Source of the DNA: Microcoleus sp. FACHB-68
Lineage (GTDB): Bacteria > Cyanobacteriota > Cyanobacteriia > Cyanobacteriales > Oscillatoriaceae
NCBI RefSeq assembly: GCF_014695715.1
Contig: NZ_JACJOT010000001.1
Coordinates: 186,001 to 250,000, forward strand
Length of the DNA: 64,000 nt
Direction: 5' to 3'
The position numbers and the translations under genes were made by a program. Below the pieces are notes generated by a model that was not told where the DNA came from, made no database searches, and saw nothing but the letters and a program-made list of their open reading frames with translations. Shown piece after piece: positions 54,193 through 63,894 of the stretch; positions within the stretch are counted from its first letter, which is position 1; each line of letters starts with the position of its first letter.

Positions 54193-54768
54193 CTAGCGCT
54201 TAAGCAACATGGGACGCACAATCCAGTAGCCGGCACCAAACGCAGCGACCACAATTAAAAAGATCGTAACAGCCAACCACACTCCACCCATATCAGAAGA
54301 TCGTCTTGGTTTCGGCCCGCGACGAGGACGAACTTCTTGTTGTTCTGTAAACAATGGCTGTGCAAACGCTGAGTTGCCGGCATCTGGATCAAATACCGGG
54401 AATGGGTTGTTCATCACCGCCTCTGTGCCGGCAGAATGAACCCCCTGAGAAGTCTGGCTGGGGTAAGGAGGCTGCATCCCGAATGTGGAGTTACCGGCAG
54501 CGCGAGGCGTAGCTGTTGGCGTATACGGCTGGAATGAGTTGACAACCTGCTGCAGACGATAGGTTGATTGCACAACCTTGTCAATTTCCAGGCGCAATTG
54601 CTGATTTTCTTGGAGTAAGTGCTGGTTGTGAGCGTTAACAGACTCCATCTGAGTCTTAGTAGCTTCCAATTCTGCTGCCATTTGCCGGTAGATGGAAATG
54701 GGGACAGACGGAGAGTAGGATTGGGGTTCGGTTGGCATCGAGTTGCCAGAGGCGGTCACATTTCGCAT
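54193..54768 (-). CDS. Coiled-coil protein with C-terminal membrane anchor
   Basis: The 191-aa protein has a coiled coil (about 28-75; YRQMAAELEATKTQMESVNA, then LLQENQQLRLEIDKV), a Pro/Ser/Gln-rich linker (80-150), a basic patch RPRRGPKPRRSSD, and one membrane span at the C-terminus (about 163-184; GVWLAVTIFLIVVAAFGAGY). The basic patch before the span predicts a cytoplasmic N-terminus. It looks like a conserved cyanobacterial protein of unknown role; scaffold or septum-type functions would fit but are not shown. Confidence 0.75.
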   Translation of the reverse strand: MRNVTASGNSMPTEPQSYSPSVPISIYRQMAAELEATKTQMESVNAHNQHLLQENQQLRLEIDKVVQSTYRLQQVVNSFQPYTPTATPRAAGNSTFGMQPPYPSQTSQGVHSAGTEAVMNNPFPVFDPDAGNSAFAQPLFTEQQEVRPRRGPKPRRSSDMGGVWLAVTIFLIVVAAFGAGYWIVRPMLLKR

Positions 54769-54969
54769 AAACGATTAAGAATTTAAATGAACGTCTGAAG
54801 TTGAGCAGAAGTGCTTTTACGCAGAGCCGGTTTATAAAACTATGACTCAGATTAGAACAAGCCGAACCACAATTCGTCAAGCAATTCGCCACAAATTTCT
54901 AAGATATAGCGGCTTGGGCTTGAATGCAAAACTAACTGAGTGTTCCCCTAGTCCCTTCTGTGCAAGGAA

Positions 54970-57900
54970 TAAGAAAGGGGGAACCTTGCTTCCCCCTTGC
55001 AAAAACAAAAATTTATTCGGCTTCCACCTCGTTACAGAAGGGGGAAGTTCACCGGCTTATATCCGTGACTTGAACCGGCGTCGTTGACGCGCGACAATCA
55101 ACATCACTGTGCCGGCAGCTAAACCGATAACTGTTCCAGGTTCAGGGACACTGGCGTTTAAAGGATTGTTTGGCGTCCCTAACTGCTCTTTGCCGTCTTC
55201 CACTTGCCGTTCAAAACGGTTGGCATCGGCTTCCGCTTCTTTGAGCGCTTTGCGTTGCTCATCGTTGACCAGTACAATCATCGATGAGTAAGGAGTGACT
55301 ATTTTGAAGTTTTTAGCGATTGCATGAATCGCATCGAGTTGAGAAATTTCGTTTCCCTTGATCGTCTTGCTCAACCCTAAAACTAACTGCCGTGCAGCTA
55401 ACGGTTCAAAGCCGGTGTTAGAAGTTGCCTTCGCTTTGTTGTCTGGTGTCACCTTGTCTTTATTTCCTGGTTGTGGCTTAGCGGTTTCACTCGCCGGCTT
55501 TTCCATAACCCAGGCATAACCATCCACCACACTCACCGCAGATGGCCCTAAAGCGGCCTTGGTTGCCATTCGTTCCAAGACTTCTGGCAGGTTGGTTGCA
55601 ACGCCTCCACCGCTATCTTGAATGGCTTTTAAGGTGGCATCATCATAAGCCGGCGGCATTGCACCTAAATGCACCATCCATGCCGGTGCCGGCATAAAAG
55701 GCACTTCTTTACTGTCATCGGACAATTCATAACTGCCTTCATCCGTCACAACTAAAATGCCATCGTAGGCAGTATCGCCTCGCAATTGTACAAACTGCCG
55801 CAGCATTTCCTTCAGTTGGAGTGTGCCATAAAACGGCATCTTCCCCGTATCAAATTTTTGCAGATCGTCGATGCGCTGGGGTTGTTTACCTGTGGATGCA
55901 GTGACATACAAATCAGCATCATTATTAGCAAAGTTATTATCAGCAAAGCCGCGAGCTTTTAACCAATTGAATGTCTCGCTTATTTGCTGAGTATGAGCCG
56001 CCATACTGCGCGAACTATCGAGAACAACTGCAAAGCGCTTGCCTATTGGCAAAGTGTAATCTTTTTCGACTAACGGCTTTGCGGTAATGCGGGAGCCATC
56101 TGGTAAATTCACTTGATGGGTTGCCGGCTTGTATTCCCCCTCTGCCGGCAAATAAGCTTCTAACCAGTTATCTTGGAAATCTGTAACCGTTTTTCCATTG
56201 CGGATGCGCTCGGTGTCTTTTGTCCAAAAAATATTGCGTTTTTCTCCTAAAACCGGCAATGGCCAACCCTTTTCTTGTCGCATTACTTGATAAGTCAGCC
56301 ACAAATTCATTTCGGTTGGACGCTGGATTTTGCTGTCCCGCTCCCAACTTCTTAATGGAGTGGGAACTGGAAATGCTCGTAGCCGGTAATGACGTGGCCC
56401 TACTTGTTCGAGAAGTGCTGGATCGACAGGCCGGTAGCGGTTCACCTGTTGGTTATAAACTTTTTGAGCGGCACCACGAGGTGAAACGGTGAAAGGGAAG
56501 CGCTTGGATCGATCATTTGTATCACCCAGCCACACGCCGGTTATAACGGCGCTTTCTGGTAGTGAGAAGTAATAAAGAACTTCTTCAACATCTGCCGTTT
56601 GGTTTTTATAGACTTCGTAAAGTTCTACATCTGCCCAATCTCCGTGAGGTTTTACGGTGACTTCTTGCGTTTGCAGCCACACTTTTTTCTGACCGATATT
56701 CAGCAATCCTGCTTTCGCTTCGTCCCGATTCACCGTAGATTTTAAGGCGTGTAAAACAGTTTTTTGTTCGCCTTTTTGAATGGGTTGGTCAAAAAAATCT
56801 GCGTAGAGTTTTTCAGCTTTTTCGATATCTTTACGAGAGCCGTTGTACAAAAACGGTGCCATCAGCCGATTGTAGCTATCTTGTAAAAATTGCGAGACGG
56901 GTTGAGGGGTGTTAAAAGTATCTTCATACATCACCCGGATCTGGTTACTTTCTTGGATGGTGCTGAGATAGCGGTAGGAAGACAAGTAAGCGTTGAGTAA
57001 GCCGGCGCGAATGGTATCGGATTTAGCGACAAGTTCTGCTCTAGCGCTATCAGTCGCAGCCGGCTTATCTAGTAGTTCAAATGCCTGTAATTGCGGCTGT
57101 TGCTGAAATGAGATGAATAAGATCATCCAGGCTGTGACGACTCCTAGAGAGCCGGCAAAAGCGCGGGTTCGCCCATTTTGGCTGGCAAAGGCGCGTAAAA
57201 TGCGAATGCCAGATTGAATGTAGGAACTTGCCAATAATGAGGGCATGGCAAGAAATAGGGTACAACTAATGCCAAAGAGGAGAAGCAGGAGAAAGCTGCT
57301 AAAGGCGTAGTTGATAAAATATAAGGGTTCTGAAGTCAGTATTCGCCAAAGTTCGCCTAAAAATCCGAAGACACCGAATACGACGGCGGGGGCTGCCGGC
57401 ACGGCATAAAACAGCAGCAAAAGGCCGGCATAGAGGCCAACTATCAGCATCAGGCTGTGAGCGATCAGTTGCGTCCAAGCGAGTGCTGGATGACGTTCAG
57501 CATAGCCATAGAGGAGTTCGAGGAGAAAGGCTGCGACACACACAACTACGGTGCCGAGAATTAAGGTACTGGCGGGGGTGAGTTCCCGCAAAATAAAGAA
57601 GCGGAGCAGGCACAGGGCGAATAAGGGAGCTTCTACGCCATAAAATAGACGCATCAGCTGTACGGGTTGTTTGCGAAAACGCCATGCTCCGAGGACTGTG
57701 CAGGCAGCCGGCACGGCAATTAGAGCGGTGAGGGTGAGGATAAATTCACCGGGAATCAAGCCAGTGAAGGTTGCATCGACTAATGCCAGCCCTATTAAGG
57801 GTAGTATTCCTAGGTAGGTCAGCAACAGAAAGGTAAGATTCCAAAGCCAAAAAATGACTTGGAATAAGGCATCAAGCCTGTTTTTCATCGTGAACTCCTT

Positions 57901-58338
57901 TCAAATTTGGTTTGGATGAACTACACAGCCGGTTTTGTCCATTCCTGATTTCTTGAGGCGCACTTATCTTAATGTTCAGTTTTGCGTTGAGCCGGCACTG
58001 AATCTTCGCCTGCTTGATTTCTCCTGCTCAAATTTATTAAAGCCGGCACGTTATTGCCAAGATTGCCAAACAATTCGTAATATTGGGTATTAACCTCATA
58101 TATTTTTCATTTTTAGTATAATTTTAAAAGCATTAAAAAAGTTTTATCAGCGTTGTTTAAAGCTTCTATATTTTTAAGACAAAAAAGTAATTATTAATTG
58201 CTTTATGATTGAAATTAGTCTGTTAATCAGATTTATAAATCATGATAGAAAATCAGGAAAAATATTGATTGGCCATTGCCTTGATCAAAAGCTGAAAGCT
58301 AAGCTAGAAATTGTTTGTAGCGTTCAAAATTCCATCTA
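54970..58338. repeat. Tandem duplication, unit A (about 3.37 kb)
   Basis: Unit A starts at AAGAAAGGGGGAACC (about 54970) and ends at AATTCCATCTAA (58338). It contains the 943-aa PEP-CTERM gene with its downstream and upstream flanks. The same order recurs in unit B. Shared non-coding flanks (for example CTTGCTTCCCCCTTGCAAAA downstream and TGAACTACACAGCCGGTTTT upstream) show the duplication covered the whole locus, not only the gene. Confidence 0.85.
55057..57888 (-). CDS. PEP-CTERM membrane protein with VIT/VWA-like region (TIGR02921 type), intact copy
   Basis: The 943-aa protein has about eight N-terminal membrane segments (residues 10-270). A periplasmic VIT-like region (about 380-540; VWLQTQEVTVKPHGDWADVELYE, then YYFSLPESAVITGVWLGD) and a von Willebrand A-like domain (about 620-770) with MIDAS sequence VVLDSSRSMAAH follow. 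The C-terminus is a PEP-CTERM sorting signal: ASVPEPGTVIGLAAG, a hydrophobic helix and the basic end RQRRRFKSRI. Such signals are read by exosortases, which cut and anchor the protein. No exosortase gene is in this window. Confidence 0.9.
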   Translation of the reverse strand: MKNRLDALFQVIFWLWNLTFLLLTYLGILPLIGLALVDATFTGLIPGEFILTLTALIAVPAACTVLGAWRFRKQPVQLMRLFYGVEAPLFALCLLRFFILRELTPASTLILGTVVVCVAAFLLELLYGYAERHPALAWTQLIAHSLMLIVGLYAGLLLLFYAVPAAPAVVFGVFGFLGELWRILTSEPLYFINYAFSSFLLLLLFGISCTLFLAMPSLLASSYIQSGIRILRAFASQNGRTRAFAGSLGVVTAWMILFISFQQQPQLQAFELLDKPAATDSARAELVAKSDTIRAGLLNAYLSSYRYLSTIQESNQIRVMYEDTFNTPQPVSQFLQDSYNRLMAPFLYNGSRKDIEKAEKLYADFFDQPIQKGEQKTVLHALKSTVNRDEAKAGLLNIGQKKVWLQTQEVTVKPHGDWADVELYEVYKNQTADVEEVLYYFSLPESAVITGVWLGDTNDRSKRFPFTVSPRGAAQKVYNQQVNRYRPVDPALLEQVGPRHYRLRAFPVPTPLRSWERDSKIQRPTEMNLWLTYQVMRQEKGWPLPVLGEKRNIFWTKDTERIRNGKTVTDFQDNWLEAYLPAEGEYKPATHQVNLPDGSRITAKPLVEKDYTLPIGKRFAVVLDSSRSMAAHTQQISETFNWLKARGFADNNFANNDADLYVTASTGKQPQRIDDLQKFDTGKMPFYGTLQLKEMLRQFVQLRGDTAYDGILVVTDEGSYELSDDSKEVPFMPAPAWMVHLGAMPPAYDDATLKAIQDSGGGVATNLPEVLERMATKAALGPSAVSVVDGYAWVMEKPASETAKPQPGNKDKVTPDNKAKATSNTGFEPLAARQLVLGLSKTIKGNEISQLDAIHAIAKNFKIVTPYSSMIVLVNDEQRKALKEAEADANRFERQVEDGKEQLGTPNNPLNASVPEPGTVIGLAAGTVMLIVARQRRRFKSRI

Positions 58339-58456
58339 ATACTAAATCCGGTTAGGGTTGGCGACTGAAAAATCGGGTGCGTGAGGCACACCCGCCCTAC
58401 GATCCGATAGTGTTTCGCTCCCCAAACAAAGAGTCTGAGTTAACCGGATTTGGTAT
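58339..58456. mobile_element. 118-bp MITE at the duplication junction
   Basis: The ends ATACTAAATCCGGTTA (58339-58354) and TAACCGGATTTGGTAT (58441-58456) are inverted repeats with one mismatch. Seen as a CTAAATCCGGTTA element flanked by TA on both sides, it fits the Tc1/IS630 type with TA duplication. It encodes nothing and carries an internal ATCGGGTGCGTGAGGCACAC block. It sits exactly between units A and B. Confidence 0.75.
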
Positions 58457-58542
58457 AAGAAAAGGGGAACCTTGCTTCCCCCTTGCAAAAACAAAAATTT
58501 ATTCGGCTTCCACCTCGTTACAGAAGGGGGAAGTTCATCGGC

Positions 58543-58644
58543 TTATATCCGTGAGTTGAACCGGCGTCGCTGACGCGCGACAATCAACATCAGCGTGCCG
58601 GCAGCTAAACCGATAACTGTTCCAGGTTCAGGGACACTGGCATT
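58543..58644 (-). pseudogene. Untranslated PEP-CTERM tail of the shortened copy
   Basis: Thirty-three codons plus stop in the same frame as the upstream gene, encoding NASVPEPGTVIGLAAG, a hydrophobic helix and RQRRRFNSRI. It is conserved with copy A except for Thr-Leu for Thr-Val and Asn for Lys, showing the stop is recent or that the tail is still under some constraint. Confidence 0.8.
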
Positions 58645-61353
58645 TTAACGATTGCGTCGCTGAGAGAGATCTTTGCCATCTTCCACTTGCCGTTCAAAAC
58701 GGTTGGCATCCGCTTCCGCTTCTTTGAGCGCTTTGTGTTGCTCATCGTTGACCAGTACAATCATCGACGAGTAGGGAGTGACTATTTTGAAGTTTTTAGC
58801 GATTGCATGAATCGCATCAAGTTGAGAAATTTCATTGCCCTTGATCGTCTTGCTCAACCCTAAAACGAACTGCCGCGCAGCTAACGGTTCAAAGCCGGTG
58901 TTAGAAGTTGCCTTAGCTTTGTTTTCTGGTGTCACCTTGTCTTTGTTACCAGGTTGTGCCTTAGCGGTTTCACTCACCGGCTTCTCCATAACCCAAGCAT
59001 ATCCATCCACCACACTCACCGCAGATGGCCCTAAAGCGGCTTTGGTTGCCATTCGTTCCAAGACTTCTGGCAGGTTGGTTGCAACGCCTCCACCGCTATC
59101 TTGAATGGCTTTTAAGGTGGCATCATCATAAGCCGGCGGCATTGCACCTAAATGCACTATCCATGCCGGTGCCGGCATCATCGGCACTTCTTTACTGTCA
59201 TCGGACAATTCATAACTGCCTTCATCCGTCACAACTAAAATGCCATCGTAGGCAGTATCGCCTCGCAACTGTACAAATTGCCGCAGCATTTCCTTCAGTT
59301 GGAGTGTGCCATAAAACGGCATTTTCCCTGCATCAAATTTTTGCAGATCGTCGATGCGCTGGGGTTGTTTACCTGTGGATGCAGTGACATACAAATCAGC
59401 ATCATTATTGGCAAAGTTATTATCAGCAAAGCCGCGAGCTTTTAACCAATTGAATGTCTCGCTTATTTGCTGAGTATGAGCAGCCATACTGCGCGAACTA
59501 TCGAGAACAACTGCAAAGCGCTTGCCTATTGGCAAAGTGTAATCTTTTTCTGCTAACGGCTTTGCTGTAATGCGGGAGCCATCTGGTAAATTCACTTGAT
59601 GGGATGTCGGCTTGTATTGTCCTTCTGCCGGCAAATAAGCTTCTAACCAATTATCTGGGAAATCTTTAACGGCTTGTCCGTTGCGGATGCGCTGAGTATC
59701 TTTTGTCCAAAAGATGTTGCGTTTTTCTCCTAAAACCGGCAATGGCCAACCCTTTTCTTGTCGCATTACTTGATAAGTCAGCCACAAATTCATCCGCCGC
59801 GATCTGGGAATCAGAAATACTCTCAGGCGGTAATGGCGTGGCCCCACTTGTTCGAGGAGTGCTGGATCGGCAGTCCGAGCACGTTCCAGCTGATCGACAG
59901 ACCGACCATACCGACGCTCCACCTGTTGGTTATAAACTTTTTGAGCAGCACCACGAGGTGAAACGTTGAAGGGGAAACGCTTGTCTCGATCATTGGTGTT
60001 ACGCAGCCACACGCCCGTTAGAACAGCACTTTCTGGTAGGGAAAAGTAATAAAGGACTTCTTCCATATCAGTCGTTTCGTTCGTTTCGTTTTTATAGCGT
60101 TCGTACAGCTCCACATCTGCCCAATCTCCGTGAGGTTCTACGGTAACTTGTTGCGTTTGTAGCCACACTTTTTTCTGACCAATATTCAGCAGTCCTGCTT
60201 TTGCTTTGCCGGGATACCAGGTAGATGGTAAAGCGTGGAGAACTGCTTTTTGTTCGCCTTTTTGAATGGGTTTGTCAAAAAAATGAGCGTAGAGTTTTTC
60301 GGCTTTTTCGATATCTTTGCGAGAACCGTTGTATAAAAACGGTGACATCAGCCGATTGTAGCTATCTTGTAAAAATTGGGAGAGGGGTTCGGGGGTGTTC
60401 AAAGTATCTTCATACATCTCCCGAATATGGTTATTTTCTTTGATGGTGCTGAGATAGCGATAGGAAGACAAGTAGGCGTTGAGTAAGCCGGCGCGAATGA
60501 TATCGGACTTAGCGACAAGTTCTGCTCTAGCGCTATCAGTAGCAGCCGGCTGATCTAGGAATTTAAATGCTTGTATTTGCGGCTGTTGTTGAAATGAAAT
60601 CAATAAGATCATCCAAGCTGTAACGACACCGAGAGCGCCGGCACACGCACGGGTTTTCCCATGTTGGCCGGCAAAGGCACGTAAAACGCGATAGCCAGAT
60701 TGAATGTAGGAACTTGGCAATAATAAAAACACAGGAAAAACTAGCAGACAACGCAAGCCAGAGGAGAAAACCATGCCGAAGACGAGAAACGCGTAAAACC
60801 CATAGCTGTTTGGTTCTAAAACCGCTGTCTCCCAACCTTCGCGTAAGGAGATGCGGAATAAGCTGAACTCGGAAGCGGCTAACGGCGCAGCGTAAAACAG
60901 TAGTACAAGCCCAGCGTACAAGCCGACTATCAGCATAAGACTGTGAGCGATCAGTTGCATCCACGCAAGCACTCGATGAGGTTTAGCATAGCCATAGAGG
61001 AGTTCGAGGAGAAAGGCTAGGGGACACACCATGATGGTGCCGAGAATGAATGTAATTTCAGGCGTGTGGCGGAACTGGCACAGGATATATAACAGGAAAT
61101 ATAGAGGAGCCGCTACGCCATGAAATAGACGCATTACCTGTAGGGGTTGTTTTTGAAAACGCAATGCCTGACGTATACAGGCTATTGACAGTGGAATTAG
61201 AGCGGAGAAGGTAATGAGAAGTTCAAGTCCGTTCACGTCCATCATGCCGGCGAAGGCTGCTAAGAAAAGTGCCGCTAAGGGCAGGTACATTAGCGTGAGA
61301 ATATAAAAGCCAGAAATGAATATAAATAAGCCATTAAGCCAATGTTTTATCAT
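58645..61353 (-). CDS. PEP-CTERM-type membrane protein, copy cut short before its sorting signal
   Basis: The 902-aa protein is the paralogue of the 943-aa protein, with the same membrane region, VIT-like region and VWA MIDAS (VVLDSSRSMAAH). It ends at KDLSQRRNR with TAA at 58645-58647. In copy A the matching codon is TTA (Leu, in NNPLNASVPEP). After the stop the frame continues as NASVPEPGTVIGLAAG to RQRRRFNSRI and a TAA at 58543-58545, so the sorting signal is still encoded but not translated. The copy would be secreted or left in the membrane by its N-terminal spans without exosortase processing. The central section has a short insertion (VERRYGRSVDQLERARTADP) absent from copy A. Confidence 0.85.
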   Translation of the reverse strand: MIKHWLNGLFIFISGFYILTLMYLPLAALFLAAFAGMMDVNGLELLITFSALIPLSIACIRQALRFQKQPLQVMRLFHGVAAPLYFLLYILCQFRHTPEITFILGTIMVCPLAFLLELLYGYAKPHRVLAWMQLIAHSLMLIVGLYAGLVLLFYAAPLAASEFSLFRISLREGWETAVLEPNSYGFYAFLVFGMVFSSGLRCLLVFPVFLLLPSSYIQSGYRVLRAFAGQHGKTRACAGALGVVTAWMILLISFQQQPQIQAFKFLDQPAATDSARAELVAKSDIIRAGLLNAYLSSYRYLSTIKENNHIREMYEDTLNTPEPLSQFLQDSYNRLMSPFLYNGSRKDIEKAEKLYAHFFDKPIQKGEQKAVLHALPSTWYPGKAKAGLLNIGQKKVWLQTQQVTVEPHGDWADVELYERYKNETNETTDMEEVLYYFSLPESAVLTGVWLRNTNDRDKRFPFNVSPRGAAQKVYNQQVERRYGRSVDQLERARTADPALLEQVGPRHYRLRVFLIPRSRRMNLWLTYQVMRQEKGWPLPVLGEKRNIFWTKDTQRIRNGQAVKDFPDNWLEAYLPAEGQYKPTSHQVNLPDGSRITAKPLAEKDYTLPIGKRFAVVLDSSRSMAAHTQQISETFNWLKARGFADNNFANNDADLYVTASTGKQPQRIDDLQKFDAGKMPFYGTLQLKEMLRQFVQLRGDTAYDGILVVTDEGSYELSDDSKEVPMMPAPAWIVHLGAMPPAYDDATLKAIQDSGGGVATNLPEVLERMATKAALGPSAVSVVDGYAWVMEKPVSETAKAQPGNKDKVTPENKAKATSNTGFEPLAARQFVLGLSKTIKGNEISQLDAIHAIAKNFKIVTPYSSMIVLVNDEQHKALKEAEADANRFERQVEDGKDLSQRRNR

Positions 61354-61830
61354 GAACTCCTCTTAAATTTGGTTTGGATGAACTACACAGCCGGTTTTGT
61401 CGATTCCTGATTTCTTGAGGCGCACTTATCTTAATGTTCAGTTTTGCGTTGAGCCGGCACTGAATCTTCGCCTGCTTGATTTCTCCTGCTCAAATTTATT
61501 AAAGCCGGCACCTTATTGCCAAGATTGCCAAACAATTCGTAATATTGGGTATTAACCTCTGATACTTTTAAAAAATTGCTTTAATTTTTAAAACGTCTAT
61601 TAATATTTTTTAGCCCTTCTGAAAGTTTCTCTTTTTTAGTGAGAACAAGCAATTGTTAATTGCTGTATAATTGAAATTAGGCAGTTAACGCGATTTGTAA
61701 ATTATGATCAATAATCCGGAAAATTAATAATTTTACCTTGCCTTAATTAAAAGCTAAAAGCTAAGCTAGAGATTGTTCGCAGCGGTCAAAATTCCATCTA
61801 AAATCTGCCCAGCCAAAATTCAAAATCGAT

Positions 61831-62274
61831 ATGAGCCATTCCCTAACCCAGCAAGATTTATCGCCGGAAGCTAGCACCGGCACTCAAACTCCCGAAATGA
61901 AGTACGGCGAACGCAATATTGCGGAGGGAAACCTGATTGTCTTCCCCAATCCGCGAGTGGGACGCCGGTACAACATCAACATTACTTTGCCAGAGTTTAC
62001 CTGCAAATGTCCGTTTTCTGGCTATCCAGACTTTGCCACGATTCACATCACTTATGTGCCCGATCAATCTGTAGTGGAACTCAAAGCGATCAAGCTGTAT
62101 ATCAACAGTTACCGTGATCGCTACATCTCCCACGAAGAATCGGTGAATCAAATCTTGGATGATTTCGTTGCCGCTTGCGATCCGCTTGAGGTCACAATTA
62201 AGGGAGATTTTTCACCTCGCGGCAACGTTCATACAGTCATAGAAGTTCACCATCAGAAGCCGACTAAGGCATAA
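61831..62274 (+). CDS. queF: NADPH-dependent preQ0 reductase
   Basis: QueF reduces 7-cyano-7-deazaguanine (preQ0) to preQ1, a step of queuosine synthesis for tRNA. The 147-aa protein is a short (type I) QueF: LIVFPNPRVGRRY, the catalytic Cys in EFTCKCPFSGYPDFA, and the NADPH-binding and substrate motif VVELKAIKLYINSYRDRYISHEE. The Glu and Asp of the active site are present. No other que genes lie nearby. A strong terminator follows. Confidence 0.96.
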   Translation: MSHSLTQQDLSPEASTGTQTPEMKYGERNIAEGNLIVFPNPRVGRRYNINITLPEFTCKCPFSGYPDFATIHITYVPDQSVVELKAIKLYINSYRDRYISHEESVNQILDDFVAACDPLEVTIKGDFSPRGNVHTVIEVHHQKPTKA

Positions 62275-62289
62275 CAAAGTAGCAATTTC

Positions 62290-62339
62290 AAAACAAAGGA
62301 ACGCACAGAAATAACTTCTATTGCGTTCCTTTGTTTTTT
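62290..62339. terminator. Bidirectional intrinsic terminator
   Basis: AAAACAAAGGAACGCA (62290-62305) pairs exactly with TGCGTTCCTTTGTTTT (62322-62337), with a T-run on the plus strand and an A-tract on the other. It serves queF from the left and ccs1, which converges from the right. Confidence 0.85.
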
Positions 62340-62343
62340 GCAT

Positions 62344-63756
62344 TTAAGCTGCAACAACTGCGCGGGTTTCCTCGGTTGCCGAAAGTCGGTCTAAAACTTC
62401 CACCACTTCGCGTTCAAACGCAACTTGAGCGCGGTTGGTTCTGCCGCCCACGTAAAGTTGACCGTCTTTTTGCAGCGCCCAAACTTGGGAGTGGGAGACG
62501 TAACTCATCATCACACCCAGCATGAGTAAACCGAAGCCGGTGTAGACGAGAGGGATGCCTGGATCGGCTTTAATTTGCAAGCCGGTGCTGCCGATGACTT
62601 GAACGATTTTCAGGGTAACACCATTGATTTCTGTTGCCATGCCGGCGCGAAGTGTGGTGCTGAGTTGACCTTTGGCGTCGTAAATCAGCAGTGTTCCTTG
62701 CAAGTCTCTCGCTAACAGGGAGACGCCTTCACTGAAATCTGGCTTGGTGGGAATCCAGGTTCCCCAGATGCGCCCTTGCCCTTTGGAATCGAGTTGAGCC
62801 ATTGGTAATTGCAAGATTGGGCTTTTGTTGACTTGTACTTGAATGCCGGCAATTCCCCAATCGGTTTGGTACATTGTCACGCCTTTGTACCGCAAAGGTT
62901 TGTTGACGTGAATCGTTTGGCGGTCAACTTCCTGTTCCTGCCGGTCTAAGACTGAGAGATCCGAGTAAAATTGGTCGATGTTGCCATCAGGTGTGTAGTC
63001 AATCCAGAAACGATTGACTCGTACTGACCAATCTTTCGGAATTTGCGGCGCTGCCCAAGGGCCGGCATCAACAATATTATTAATGTGAAAGCTATTGCCG
63101 CTGGGGACGAGTTCTTGAGCCATGAAGCCGGTCATCGCGCCCAAAATCGAGCCGGCGAGAATGATCAGCATACTGGCATGGACGACAATCGGGCCAATAC
63201 GTCCAACTAATCCTTTACGGGCATAAAGCGTTTCGCCTTCCCGAAACACCCGATAGCGCCGGCTTTGCAACAATTGTTCTAAGGAATTGAGAGACGCGGT
63301 ATTTCGCATTTCCACAGCCGTGTCAATTTGAGCACTGAGGGCTAATTTTTCAAACTGACGAGGCAGATCGTAGAATTTCCACCGGCGGGCTGCGGTTAGG
63401 GCGGGAAATTGGCGGGTGAAGGTGCAGGCGGTTAAGCTCGACCCAAATAAAATCAGAATTGACAAAAACCACCAAGTACGATAAACGTGATCGAGTCCAA
63501 AAGCGAGTAGCACCTTCCAACTTAGGAAGCCAAACAGGGCGGGATCTTCGGGATAATTGGCTTGATAAAACGCCAGTGATTGACCTTGCTCAATGACGGT
63601 GCCGGAGATGCTAAAAGCGGCGATCGCTAACAGCAATAGAATTGCCAGCCGCAAATCAGCTATCAGAGGCAACACCTCTTTCCGGAAAAAACGCGTTGGC
63701 AGTGTGCCCCAATGCAATATTTTTGTTAAAAATGAATCTGTCGGTCCTGCCGTCAC
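62344..63756 (-). CDS. ccs1: Cytochrome c biogenesis protein Ccs1 (ResB)
   Basis: Ccs1/ResB works with CcsA in System II to carry and attach haem to apocytochromes c on the lumenal side. The 470-aa protein has three N-terminal spans (about 33-55 [20 protein letters not shown], 88-105 and 190-215) flanking [22 protein letters not shown], a large lumenal domain (225-400), and a last span (about 405-430, [20 protein letters not shown]) followed by SHSQVWAL. The conserved His lie near the last span and at VHASMLIIL. Length is normal. The incomplete gene upstream is the closest candidate partner. Confidence 0.95.
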   Translation of the reverse strand: MTAGPTDSFLTKILHWGTLPTRFFRKEVLPLIADLRLAILLLLAIAAFSISGTVIEQGQSLAFYQANYPEDPALFGFLSWKVLLAFGLDHVYRTWWFLSILILFGSSLTACTFTRQFPALTAARRWKFYDLPRQFEKLALSAQIDTAVEMRNTASLNSLEQLLQSRRYRVFREGETLYARKGLVGRIGPIVVHASMLIILAGSILGAMTGFMAQELVPSGNSFHINNIVDAGPWAAPQIPKDWSVRVNRFWIDYTPDGNIDQFYSDLSVLDRQEQEVDRQTIHVNKPLRYKGVTMYQTDWGIAGIQVQVNKSPILQLPMAQLDSKGQGRIWGTWIPTKPDFSEGVSLLARDLQGTLLIYDAKGQLSTTLRAGMATEINGVTLKIVQVIGSTGLQIKADPGIPLVYTGFGLLMLGVMMSYVSHSQVWALQKDGQLYVGGRTNRAQVAFEREVVEVLDRLSATEETRAVVAA

Positions 63757-63894
63757 AGTCTACCTCTGTTGCGATTTGCTTATTGTTAATTGTAGAAAAG
63801 TTATAGCCTTAACTCTCTTAACAATGAGGGATTCGCTAAGATTTTTCAACTGTTCGCTCACTCACGATCTAGTCTTGAGCGGGGTGACGTGCTT

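Larger units (their letters stand above)
58457..61801. repeat. Tandem duplication, unit B (about 3.35 kb)
   Basis: Second copy of the unit at 54970-58338, from AAGAAAAGGGGAACC to AAAATTCCATCTAA. The gene ends (last 300 codons) are nearly identical to unit A, whereas the membrane region and the AT-rich upstream flank have diverged more. This gradient is compatible with gene conversion of the 3' part. Confidence 0.85.
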
